DNA of 64,000 nucleotides from positions 1 through 64,000 of the forward strand of contig NZ_CP046452.1 of the NCBI RefSeq assembly GCF_009734385.1, read 5' to 3'. Of this stretch, positions 48,659 to 57,270 are shown piece after piece. Within the stretch, counting starts at the first letter, position 1, and every line of letters begins with the position of its first letter. The notes under the pieces are model-generated. The model worked only from the letters and a program-made list of their open reading frames with translations. It did no database searches and was not told the DNA's origin. The position numbers and the translations under genes were made by a program. Source of the stretch: Corynebacterium kalinowskii. Lineage in GTDB: Bacteria > Actinomycetota > Actinomycetes > Mycobacteriales > Mycobacteriaceae.

Positions 48659-49494
48659 TGTTCATGCCGCCTGTTTTTCCTGCTCATTGGCACGTTTCGC
48701 AACCTGTTCTCATTGCGGACACCTTTTCCAGCCTCGTTTGGAAAGTTTCATTGCCAGACGGGACTCCTGCAATCGTCAAGGGATTGAAACCTATAGAAGA
48801 CATTGCTGATGAACTGCGCGGGGCCGACTATCTGGTATGGCGCAATGGGAGGGGAGCAGTCCGGTTGCTCGGTCGTGAGAACAATCTGATGTTGCTCGAA
48901 TATGCCGGGGAGCGAATGCTCTCTCACATCGTTGCCGAGCACGGCGACTACCAGGCGACCGAAATTGCAGCGGAACTAATGGCGAAGCTGTATGCCGCAT
49001 CTGAGGAACCCCTGCCTTCTGCCCTTCTCCCGATCCGGGATCGCTTTGCAGCTTTGTTTCAGCGGGCGCGCGATGATCAAAACGCAGGTTGTCAAACTGA
49101 CTACGTCCACGCGGCGATTATAGCCGATCAAATGATGAGCAATGCCTCGGAACTGCGTGGGCTACATGGCGATCTGCATCATGAAAACATCATGTTCTCC
49201 AGTCGCGGCTGGCTGGTGATAGATCCCGTCGGTCTGGTCGGTGAAGTGGGCTTTGGCGCCGCCAATATGTTCTACGATCCGGCTGACAGAGACGACCTTT
49301 GTCTCGATCCTAGACGCATTGCACAGATGGCGGACGCATTCTCTCGTGCGCTGGACGTCGATCCGCGTCGCCTGCTCGACCAGGCGTACGCTTATGGGTG
49401 CCTTTCCGCAGCTTGGAACGCGGATGGAGAAGAGGAGCAACGCGATCTAGCTATCGCGGCCGCGATCAAGCAGGTGCGACAGACGTCATACTAG
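48658..49494 (+). CDS. aph(6)-Id: Streptomycin 6-phosphotransferase StrB
   Basis: The 278-residue enzyme phosphorylates streptomycin at position 6. It has LRGLHGDLHHENIMF and VIDPVGLVGEVGFG of the aminoglycoside kinase fold. ATG 48658 overlaps the strA stop and is preferred over the ATG at 48649. It ends about 100 bases before the right end of Tn5393. Confidence 0.97.
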   Translation: MFMPPVFPAHWHVSQPVLIADTFSSLVWKVSLPDGTPAIVKGLKPIEDIADELRGADYLVWRNGRGAVRLLGRENNLMLLEYAGERMLSHIVAEHGDYQATEIAAELMAKLYAASEEPLPSALLPIRDRFAALFQRARDDQNAGCQTDYVHAAIIADQMMSNASELRGLHGDLHHENIMFSSRGWLVIDPVGLVGEVGFGAANMFYDPADRDDLCLDPRRIAQMADAFSRALDVDPRRLLDQAYAYGCLSAAWNADGEEEQRDLAIAAAIKQVRQTSY

Positions 49495-49600
49495 ATATCA
49501 AGCGACTTCTCCTATCCCCTGGGAACACATCAATCTTACCGGAGAATATCGTTGGCCAAAGCCTTAGCGTAGGATTTCGCCCTCTCCCGCAAACGACCCC

Positions 49601-49605
49601 TTCTT
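49601..49605. repeat. Target site duplication of Tn5393, right copy
   Basis: TTCTT follows the right terminal repeat directly and matches 42891-42895. Confidence 0.95.
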
Positions 49606-50104
49606 GCCTGTCCACACAATGCGCCGCTGTTAGCACTCGGTTGCCTTCGATGACGAAACCGCCGCATATAGTTTGATGCTGTCGCTTTGCGTCTTGTTTT
49701 GCCCAGCCTTTTTGCCAGGCGCGGTAGTGCGTCAATGCTGCTGTGGCAGCGTTTTGTTGAACGCCAGGAATAAGCCAGGCCGGACTGTTTTCAGCAAAGC
49801 CGTAGGGCTGCTCGATTGCTGACAAAGCAATAACAGACGGCATTGTATTTTCAGCCAGTGTTGGCCAATCCGGTGCAAGGTAGGGTCTGGTATCGGGTGG
49901 CAGTGTGCCGCGCTGGACGCTCTGGCCGCTGATTGAATTGTCGGACAATATGCGCTGCTCACGCCGATAGTCTTGTATTCGTTCTTCTGTGCTATCCAGG
50001 GCACGAGCATTTGCAGCGGTCGTACCCAACGCATAACTGGCCAGGAGTGACGGGCACTGGCTGGCAATGTCTAGCAACGGCAGGCATTTCGGCTGAGGGT
50101 AAAA
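49606..50104 (-). pseudogene. Trypsin-like serine protease, 5' part
   Basis: The minus strand encodes about 165 residues ending QTICGGFVIEGNRVLTAAHC, with the catalytic His of an S1 protease. It continues in frame into the 3' part at 42480 once Tn5393 is removed. The upstream end has no start codon with ribosome site before the ISCR2 sequence, so the N-terminus and promoter were probably lost when ISCR2 arrived. The left limit given for ISCR2 is approximate. Confidence 0.82.
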
Positions 50105-51893
50105 GAACTTTCCGCTAAGCGATAGACTGTATGTAAACACAGTATTGCAAGGACGCGGAACATGCCTCATGTGGCGGCCAGGACGGCCAGCCGGGATCGG
50201 GATACTGGTCGTTACCAGAGCCACCGACCCGAGCAAACCCTTCTCTATCAGATCGTTGACGAGTATTACCCGGCATTCGCTGCGCTTATGGCAGAGCAGG
50301 GAAAGGAATTGCCGGGCTATGTGCAACGGGAATTTGAAGAATTTCTCCAATGCGGGCGGCTGGAGCATGGCTTTCTACGGGTTCGCTGCGAGTCTTGCCA
50401 CGCCGAGCACCTGGTCGCTTTCAGCTGTAAGCGTCGCGGTTTCTGCCCGAGCTGTGGGGCGCGGCGGATGGCCGAAAGTGCCGCCTTGCTGGTTGATGAA
50501 GTACTGCCTGAACAACCCATGCGTCAGTGGGTGTTGAGCTTCCCGTTTCAGCTGCGTTTCCTGTTTGCCAGCCGGCCCGAGATCATGGGGTGGGTGCTGG
50601 GCATCGTTTACCGCGTCATTGCCACGCACCTGGTCAAGAAAGCGGGCCATACCCACCAAGTGGCCAAGACGGGCGCGGTCACCCTGATCCAGCGTTTTGG
50701 ATCGGCGCTCAATCTGAATGTTCACTTCCACATGCTGTTTCTCGACGGTGTGTATGTCGAGCAATCCCACGGCTCAGCGCGTTTCCGCTGGGTCAAGGCG
50801 CCGACCAGCCCAGAGCTCACCCAGCTGACGCACACCATCGCCCACCGGGTGGGTCGCTATCTGGAACGGCAAGGCCTGCTGGAACGGGATGTCGAAAACA
50901 GCTATCTGGCCTCGGATGCGGTGGATGACGACCCGATGACACCCCTGCTGGGGCACTCGATCACTTACCGTATCGCTGTCGGTTCACAGGCGGGGCGAAA
51001 GGTGTTCACTTTGCAAACTCTGCCGACCAGTGGTGATCCGTTCGGTGACGGGATTGGCAAGGTAGCCGGGTCCAGCCTGCACGCCGGCGTGGCGGCCAGG
51101 GCCGATGAACGCAAGAAGCTCGAACGGCTGTGCCGGTACATCAGCCGCCCGGCGGTATCCGAGAAGCGGCTGTCGTTAACACGAGGCGGCAACGTGCGCT
51201 ACCAGCTCAAGACGCCGTACCGGGACGGCACCACGCACGTCATTTTCGAACCATTGGATTTCATTGCAAGGCTGGCCGCCCTGGTACCGAAGCCCAGAGT
51301 CAACCTAACCCGCTTCCACGGGGTGTTCGCACCCAACAGTCGGCACCGGGCGTTGGTCACGCCGGCAAAACGGGGCAGGGGCAACAAGGTCAGGGTGGCT
51401 GATGAACCGGCAACACCAGCACAACGGCGAGCGTCGATGACATGGGCGCAACGGCTCAAGCGTGTTTTCAATATCGACATCGAGACCTGCAGCGGCTGCG
51501 GCGGCGCCATGAAAGTCATCGCCTGCATTGAAGACCCTATAGTGATCAAGCAGATCCTTGATCACCTGAAGCACAAAGCCGAAACCAGCGGGACCAGGGC
51601 GTTACCCGAAAGCCGGGCGCCACCGGCTGAGCTGCTCCTGGGTCTGTTTGACTGACGAGCCTGAAGGCCAACGATACCAATCAAAATGCTGCGTTCACAG
51701 CGCCGCGGCAGGGATCCGCCGTGCTGGTTGTCGGAAAAGGAGCCGCTAGTGGGAAAGAGGAGGGTAAATTTTCAGCGTTGCTGGCTCCCCGTCAGCCGGA
51801 TTGGGTTGCATCGCAGGGGTGTCGAAAGAGTCAACTGCGGTCCAAAGCTGTTGGACTTGGGTGAAAAGGGCGTTTATTCTTCCTATACGTTGT
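50105..51893 (+). mobile_element. ISCR2 (IS91-like rolling-circle element)
   Basis: The segment carries the ISCR2 transposase and ends at the point where the glmM stub breaks off (about 51893), which marks the origin end next to the transposase 3' side. The other end lies near 50105 but I cannot place it exactly. ISCR2 has no terminal inverted repeats and makes no target duplication; it moves neighbouring DNA by rolling-circle transposition. It is the usual partner of sul2. Confidence 0.88.
50162..51655 (+). CDS. ISCR2 transposase (HUH / IS91 family)
   Basis: The 497-residue protein has an N-terminal zinc-binding region (CESCH, then CKRRGFCPSCGARRM), the HUH motif in LNVHFHMLFLDG and the downstream family sequence through a C-terminal CSGCGG. 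It matches the ISCR2 type in length and content. The start is ATG 50162. Confidence 0.95.
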   Translation: MPHVAARTASRDRDTGRYQSHRPEQTLLYQIVDEYYPAFAALMAEQGKELPGYVQREFEEFLQCGRLEHGFLRVRCESCHAEHLVAFSCKRRGFCPSCGARRMAESAALLVDEVLPEQPMRQWVLSFPFQLRFLFASRPEIMGWVLGIVYRVIATHLVKKAGHTHQVAKTGAVTLIQRFGSALNLNVHFHMLFLDGVYVEQSHGSARFRWVKAPTSPELTQLTHTIAHRVGRYLERQGLLERDVENSYLASDAVDDDPMTPLLGHSITYRIAVGSQAGRKVFTLQTLPTSGDPFGDGIGKVAGSSLHAGVAARADERKKLERLCRYISRPAVSEKRLSLTRGGNVRYQLKTPYRDGTTHVIFEPLDFIARLAALVPKPRVNLTRFHGVFAPNSRHRALVTPAKRGRGNKVRVADEPATPAQRRASMTWAQRLKRVFNIDIETCSGCGGAMKVIACIEDPIVIKQILDHLKHKAETSGTRALPESRAPPAELLLGLFD

Positions 51894-52133
51894 CGGCAGC
51901 GGGCCAAAAAGGAATACGTCCATGCCCATCGAGGTGAAACCGGCTGTGAGCGCGGGTTCAAGCATATAGCCCGACAGGCGCGTATCCTTGCCGATCACGA
52001 CACGATGGCGGTGGTCACCGCGACGAAAGACACGGCCAGCCGCCATGCCGACGCGCAAGGCGGTTTCCGCCGTCATCGCGCCTTCGTTGGCTTTGCCACG
52101 AATACCGTCTGTGCCGAAATATTTGCGCACCAT
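51893..52133 (-). pseudogene. glmM: glmM 5' stub (phosphoglucosamine mutase)
   Basis: From ATG 52133, 80 codons encode [20 protein letters not shown] and on to FLFGPLP, the N-terminus of GlmM without the catalytic serine loop. Then the frame enters ISCR2 sequence. This stub beside sul2 is the known scar of the event in which ISCR2 captured sul2 from its donor chromosome. Confidence 0.93.
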
Positions 52134-52219
52134 AAGGTCGATTATCCTGTCGTCGGGTCGCCCTCAAAGGGGACATGCCTGCTGAACCGCGAATATAGAG
52201 AAATATCCCGAATGTGCAG

Positions 52220-53035
52220 TTAACGAATTCTTGCGGTTTCTTTCAGCGCCGCCAATACCGCCAGCCCGTCGCGCAAGGGGCGCGGCTCGTGTGTGCGGAT
52301 GAAGTCAGCTCCACCTGCGGCGGCGGCAAGCTCTGCAGCGAGTGTCGCGGCCCCGACATCCCCCGGACCACGGCCTGTGAGCGCGCGCAGAAAGGATTTG
52401 CGCGAAACAGACAGAAGCACCGGCAAATCGAAGCGCAGCCGCAATTCATCGAACCGCGCCAGCACCGAGAGCGAGGTTTCGGGAGCAGCCCCCAGAAAAA
52501 ACCCCATGCCGGGATCAAGGACAAGGCGGTTGCGTTTGATACCGGCACCCGTCAGCGCCGCGATGCGCGCGTCAAAGAACGCCGCAATGTGATCCATGAT
52601 GTCGCCAGCGGGTGCCTCGCGCCGATCTGCCTGCCCGTCTTGCACCGAATGCATAACGACGAGTTTGGCAGATGATTTCGCCAATTGCGGATAGAACGCA
52701 GCGTCTGGAAAACCGCGAATATCATTGAGATAGGCCACACCACGCGACAAGGCATAGGCTTGCGTCGCGGGTTGATAACTGTCGAGCGAGACGGGAATGC
52801 CATCTGCCTTGAGCGCGTCCAGCACCGGCGCGATACGCGCGATTTCTGTGTCGGACGAAACAGGCGCGGCGTCGGGATTGCTGGATGCCGGACCGAGGTC
52901 GATCACATCTGCCCCCTCGGCCATCAGCTTACGCGCCTGCGCAATGGCTGCGTCTGGCGCCAGATACCGGCCTCCATCGGAGAAACTGTCCGAGGTTATG
53001 TTGACGATGCCGAAAATGATGAGCGATTTATTCAT
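52220..53035 (-). CDS. sul2: Sulfonamide-resistant dihydropteroate synthase Sul2
   Basis: The 271-residue enzyme makes dihydropteroate but binds sulfonamides poorly, giving resistance. It has VNITSDSFSDGG, DLGPASSNPDA, and SVSRKSFLRALTG of the DHPS fold. It starts at ATG 53035 and is followed by the glmM stub and ISCR2. The gene looks intact. Confidence 0.97.
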   Translation of the reverse strand: MNKSLIIFGIVNITSDSFSDGGRYLAPDAAIAQARKLMAEGADVIDLGPASSNPDAAPVSSDTEIARIAPVLDALKADGIPVSLDSYQPATQAYALSRGVAYLNDIRGFPDAAFYPQLAKSSAKLVVMHSVQDGQADRREAPAGDIMDHIAAFFDARIAALTGAGIKRNRLVLDPGMGFFLGAAPETSLSVLARFDELRLRFDLPVLLSVSRKSFLRALTGRGPGDVGAATLAAELAAAAGGADFIRTHEPRPLRDGLAVLAALKETARIR

Positions 53036-53222
53036 GGGGGCTTCTATAATAATAATAATCGAGCATGAGTCTCATACGGATGCTCGGGTCGAAAGGGAAT
53101 CCCCAGGCGAGTAACCTGTTTGCGGTGATCCATTAGCTGCAGGAGCAGAATAGCATACATCTGGAAGCAAAGCCAGGAAAGCGGCCTATGGAGCTGTGCG
53201 GCAGCGCTCAGTAGGCAATTTT

Positions 53223-53405
53223 TCAAAATATTGTTAAGCCTTTTCTGAGCATGGTATTTTTCATGGTATTACCAATTAGCAGGAAAATAAGCCATTGAAT
53301 ATAAAAGATAAAAATGTCTTGTTTACAATAGAGTGGGGTTAATGCCGTGCCTGCTGTGATATAGCTTGCTAGGGCGACACGTCGCCAGGTATTAACGCTG
53401 CTCAT
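53223..53405 (-). pseudogene. Truncated membrane protein fragment
   Basis: From ATG 53405 the frame begins MSSVNTWRRVALASYITAGT and overlaps the previous gene's stop by 14 bases, as in a tight operon. After about 25 plausible residues it becomes AT-rich, odd sequence, so the gene was probably cut when the sul2 segment joined near 53320. Sequence 53036-53222 between here and sul2 contains no gene. Confidence 0.45.
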
Positions 53406-53610
53406 GCTTTGCGCCCTCCTGGTCAAGTAGTCCTAGCCGCTCTAGGCTTGTCCCGGTGTGCGCTCCGGCACTTAAAAGCTCGCTATGTTGCTGATACGCA
53501 TAGTCGAGCATGTAGCCAGACCATGCGAGTACAGCCAGCGATAAGCCGAATGTAATGCAGTATTTCGATATACCAGCAGCCCGCTGGCCTTTATCATTAT
53601 GAGTAGCCAT
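53392..53610 (-). CDS. Small membrane protein of plasmid type
   Basis: The 72-residue protein has one membrane helix (ISKYCITFGLSLAVLAWSGYM-like, residues 14-34) and a hydrophilic outer tail. It lies between two small genes on the same strand. I do not recognise the family; context suggests a Gram-negative plasmid backbone. Confidence 0.5.
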   Translation of the reverse strand: MATHNDKGQRAAGISKYCITFGLSLAVLAWSGYMLDYAYQQHSELLSAGAHTGTSLERLGLLDQEGAKHEQR

Positions 53611-53683
53611 GATTAACCTCTATGTCAGGTTCTTTGTGGTTAGGTGCAAGGGCAGGTTGCCGCCTGCCTTTGCACCGCTTTTT

Positions 53684-54022
53684 TTAGCGGCTAAAAACCC
53701 GCGATTGCTGCCGGTCTTGTGCCGCCTTCTCTCTAAAACGCTTTGCCATTTCCATCGCCTTTGCCTGCTTTACGCTGTCGCCTTTTTCGTTGTCACTGTT
53801 CAGCTCTTTAGCAAGGCTCTTTGATTGCTGGCTGGTTATCCCGTCAATCTCAACAGTCTGGCTGGAAAAATTGCTAAAGCCTGGGTCTTGCGCTGCAATT
53901 GCCGCAGCCTCTCCGTGTCGCTCTAATCGCTCCTGGTTCTTCTCTTGCCTGCGCTCCTGTGCCTGCTCGATTTTGTTTGTATAGCTTTTGGCTAATTCTT
54001 CGTTGGTCGGTTCAACTGTCAT
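53684..54022 (-). CDS. Small charged helical protein of plasmid type
   Basis: The 112-residue soluble protein is rich in Glu, Gln, Arg and Lys (IEQAQERRQEKNQERLERHG) and likely forms long helices. It has GGAG ahead of ATG 54022. It leads a small operon with the two genes below it, cut off upstream by IS6 copy 2. No family recognised. Confidence 0.5.
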   Translation of the reverse strand: MTVEPTNEELAKSYTNKIEQAQERRQEKNQERLERHGEAAAIAAQDPGFSNFSSQTVEIDGITSQQSKSLAKELNSDNEKGDSVKQAKAMEMAKRFREKAAQDRQQSRVFSR

Positions 54023-54066
54023 TGCTCATTCTCCTGGTGTTAAACCTAGCGGCTAAAGCCGCTACG

Positions 54067-54908
54067 GGTGCTGTTGCAAAGTTGGCCGGAGAGCCGTGAC
54101 GACCCAGTCTTCATCCTCTTAGGCTCGCTGCGTGCCAGCGTTCTCAGGCAGCCTCGAACACCCGACTGACGATCACCGCGTCCGGGTTCGACTGCCCGTA
54201 GGCAAACATCGTCCCCTGGCCTTTTCGTAACGAGTGCATCGCTTCCATCCCTTTCAACGTCCGATAGGCAGACGCCCTGTTCTTAAAGGCCCCTTTTGGC
54301 CCCAGGATCCGTTTCAACCGGCCATGATCGCCTTCGATGACGTTGTTGAGGTATTTCACCCGACGATGCTCTACCGTCGATGGGCAGACGCCTTCCGCCT
54401 TCAGCTCAGAGATTGCCCTGGCGAGTGAGGGTGCCTTGTCGGTGTTGATCACCCGGGGAAAGCCGGCTGTTGTGTTCGACCGCAGGGTCTTGGCCAGGAA
54501 ACGCTTGGCTGCAGCCACATTCCGCTTCGGCGAGAGATAAAAATCCAGGGTGTTTCCACCAGCGGTGATCGCGCGATAGAGGTAGCACCACGTCCCGCCG
54601 ACCCGGATATAGGTCTCGTCCACCCGCCAGGACCTGGCCTGCCAGTCAGGAACTTGCCGATACCACCGGGTCTTCTTATCCAGCTCAGGAGCATATTTCT
54701 GGACCCAGCGGTAGATCGTGGTGTGATCGACCGGCACGCCACGCTCGGTCATCATCTCTTCGAGGTCGCGGTAGCTCACCCCGTAGCGGCAGTACCACCG
54801 CACCGCCCACAGGATGATTTCACGGGGGAAATGACGACCGGAGAAGATGCCCATGGCCCTGATTATTCCACGCCGGTCTTCCTACTGCCCCAACTTTGCA
54901 ACAGCACC
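54067..54908 (-). mobile_element. IS6-family insertion sequence, copy 2
   Basis: The 842-base element has the same GGTGCTGTTGCAAA ends and orientation as copy 1 but differs at many internal bases, so it is a related variant and not a fresh duplicate. Flanking octamers are CCGCTACG and GCCCACAC. The right outer octamer does not match the left outer octamer of copy 1 (CATTCAAC). Confidence 0.93.
54144..54854 (-). CDS. tnp: IS6-family transposase, intact motifs
   Basis: The 236-residue protein keeps all three catalytic positions: RVDETYIRV, VINTDKAPS and NNVIEGDHGRLK. It differs from copy 1 at many scattered residues. It could drive movement of the whole 14-kb unit. Confidence 0.94.
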   Translation of the reverse strand: MGIFSGRHFPREIILWAVRWYCRYGVSYRDLEEMMTERGVPVDHTTIYRWVQKYAPELDKKTRWYRQVPDWQARSWRVDETYIRVGGTWCYLYRAITAGGNTLDFYLSPKRNVAAAKRFLAKTLRSNTTAGFPRVINTDKAPSLARAISELKAEGVCPSTVEHRRVKYLNNVIEGDHGRLKRILGPKGAFKNRASAYRTLKGMEAMHSLRKGQGTMFAYGQSNPDAVIVSRVFEAA

Positions 54909-55224
54909 GCCCACACTCAGCGCCGTCAGCGCGGGTCCAGAGGTACGGTTTGTGCGGGAACTCTCTGATTGAGTGGATGTCAAGCTGGTCATGGATGATG
55001 ACCTCCTTTGGGCCTCCTAATGGCGGTGGCTATTCGACGGTTGTCGAGCATATGACCAGTGTCGCCGTCGTCAGCTCAGGCAACCAGACCACCGCTTTGC
55101 CTAGCACTCGCGGGACTACCCATTTGCGAGCATTTGCGTCAGCCCATGGAAGAAGCGAAAGCCAGGTCAGGCCGCTTCTCGTGTTTTCGGAGCTGCCACG
55201 CCTGTTGCAGATCGAGGTTGGGAG

Positions 55225-56215
55225 GTGGCGTGGGGGTCGCGGCGTGCGGTGGCGGGATTTGATTTCACGTTCAGAATGGCGAAGTTGGCATCGGTGTCGT
55301 GGGAGGTTGCGGACGGGGCGCAGGCGTTGATTGCGCAAGCCCATCATGAGGCTTTGCGGCGATAGTTGCGTTCATGGAGCGTGAGGTTGCAGCCACTCGT
55401 ACTGGGCCAATTGCTCGGTATAGCTCGGTGACACAGGTCGACGTGAGGGGTTGACCGCGACGGCGTTTGGTCACTTCGATTCCCACACCGAGCCCCTCAC
55501 TTGCAAACGCATGTGGTCATCAGCAACAAGGTCCACATCTTGTTGGATTGGAAGTGGCGGAATCTGGACGGGCCTCCGATGCATGCCGCGGTCGTGGCGT
55601 TGTCGGAGCTGCACCAGACCATCACCACCGAGAAAGACCGGTGAGGCTTGACCACCCAACTCGCTCCCGAATACGAAATCATCGCCACCGCAGCCCACCA
55701 CGACCGCTGCGCAAACCTCATCAAGAGTAGTGGCCTCACCATCGACCAAGCGCATGCCGTGGTCGACTCGGACACTTTCGGTGCGTTGACTGCGGAACTG
55801 GGCCGGGCTGAAGCTAGCCACCACAACGTTGACACCCTCGTGTCACGTCTCATCAAGGCTCGCGGGTTCACCGATGCCGAAGGCATCTCCTCCGTTATCC
55901 ACCACTGCCTCGCCAACGCCACCACCCGGACAGTCGGCTCCAGATGCGCCCGCTACGCTCTGCGTCTTATCGCCAGGCTGATTCCCGAGGTCATCGGCCA
56001 CAGGAGCGCCGACATGCAGCAAGCCCTGGCCGAGTGACACCACCTCATCGAGAACTGAGTAGAAGCCGACCTCGAGACCGCCTTCCACATCTAAGAACCA
56101 TGGGTCACGACATACGACCCGATACCCGCGACTGGACGGGAGCGACAGCATCGGCGATGCAGCGCTTTAGTTGCCGCTTACCGTAACCAGTACCAGATCA
56201 CTCACCCCACCCCGC
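55225..56215 (+). pseudogene. Shattered MobF/TraA-type conjugative relaxase
   Basis: Pieces of one actinobacterial TraA relaxase follow in order but in shifting frames. They are VAGFDFTFRMAKLASVSWEV and ADGAQALIAQAHHEAL, FMEREVAATRTG, VDVRGLTATAFGHFDSH, HLQTHVVISNKV with the metal-binding His residues, then PMHAAVVALSELHQ, a 128-codon run (55648-56037), EPWVTTYDP and VAAYRNQYQIT. Several stops and shifts and the loss of the helicase centre make it dead. It shows that a conjugative element once lay here. The stretch 54909-55224 holds no gene I can support. Confidence 0.85.
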
Positions 56216-56455
56216 GCGCCGCGAATCCTGGTGTACGACAGTCAGTTGTTTGATTCTATGGACGATCGCCAAATTGCGTCGTGTCTCAACATTGGCGCTT
56301 GACTAGCAGATGAAGTTGGTTTCCAGTACATAGTGACACTTAACTCAGATCGTCTGGCAGCCGCTGAATCCGAAGGGTTCGAGCGGCGAAGTTACATCAT
56401 GGATCCGGTCCTCACCGATGCAGGTGAAAAGGCGGGCTGTTCGGGTTCCGCTTCA
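56216..56455 (+). pseudogene. DUF2326-type protein, C-terminal remnant
   Basis: The plus strand reads LVYDSQLFDSMDDRQIASC, a TGA, then LADEVGFQYIVTLNSDRL, RRSYIMDPVLTDAGE, and after a frameshift GGLFGFRFI before a stop. This is the C-terminus of a DUF2326 protein. Members of this family occur in ABC-type three-component systems linked to phage defence. Only about 80 residues remain. Confidence 0.75.
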
Positions 56456-56582
56456 TTTGATTCCCGCCCGGTGTCACGATACCTCTAGAGGCAAGACAGG
56501 TCCTTCGCCACGTTAAACTCGATGCTACGGGTGATGTTGTCCGACATGTACACCGTGTTGGACCGGGTCTAGACCCATCCCA

Positions 56583-56975
56583 TTGATAGCACGGTCGTGG
56601 CGCGACTTTGTGCCCGCCGAGGGGAGGTATGTCGTGGGAGACGATCACGCCGAGTCACAGTCCCAGCTGGTTGTCACCAACTATTGGTCGCGAGACTTCT
56701 GCCGTCGGAGGTGTACGACGATTGGTTCGTGCAGTGGGCACACGACCGCGGAACCTACCTCTATCTCGTGCTCGCGGGACCTAGGATTGAAATCGTGGAA
56801 AGCCGATGGCTGGAAGGCGAAGATGCGCTTCCAAGACGGCTCGGAGTTCAAGCCGCGCACCATTCCCGTGCCGTTCGGCTTTCTTCCTCGCGAGGGTGCG
56901 CACCTGTTCGAGGGAGGGATCGATTGGGTTGACATGAAGGAGATAGCGTCCGAGTGTAGCGACTCGTGGTGGTGA
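56583..56975 (+). pseudogene. Unrecognised frameshifted gene remnant
   Basis: Two overlapping plus frames share one protein-like stretch: QLVVTNYWSRDF in the first, LPSEVYDDWFVQWAHDRGTY and LVLAGPRIEIVESRWLEGE in the second, then back to KMRFQDGSEFKPRTIPVPFG and FEGGIDWVDMKE in the first. This pattern suggests one gene with two frameshifts. I do not recognise it. From 56456 to 56582 the minus strand has a coding-like run (TRSNTVYMSDNITRSIEF) bracketed by stops, and 56976-57237 shows no gene I can support. Confidence 0.45.
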
Positions 56976-57270
56976 TATCGCCTAGGCCATCGATCACCAT
57001 GTACTCGACTACAGTGATGTCTGCGCTGACGCACCACCCATCAGTGAAAGAGAGATCAGCCTCGATATAGTGGCTGGTGGCAGCATTCAGATAAGCCTCG
57101 ATTACATTTGCTAACATCCCGCTAAAGTCGCATTCAGCATAGTAACCTATAAGCGTGATTTTCAGTTTGGTATTGAGGGCGCACGCGACCCAGTATCGGC
57201 ATCGAACATTGAAGGTGATGCGCGAACAGACGAGCCGTTGACGTTGGCGTACAAGGACGGAAACATCAAT

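Larger units (their letters stand above)
42896..49600. mobile_element. Complete Tn5393 carrying IS1133 and strA-strB
   Basis: A Tn3-family transposon of 6705 bases is bounded by long terminal repeats starting GGGGTCGTTTGCGGGAG, flanked by TTCTT on both sides. Inside are tnpA (minus), the res region at 45815-45939, tnpR (plus), IS1133 between tnpR and strA, and the streptomycin genes strA and strB. This is the classical Erwinia-type form. It is complete, so it entered this replicon or its donor by its own transposition. Confidence 0.96.

Noticed and set aside
40927..54916. Classical composite transposon with 8-base duplication
   Set aside because: The outer octamers CATTCAAC and GCCCACAC differ, also as reverse complements, and the inner octamers do not match either.
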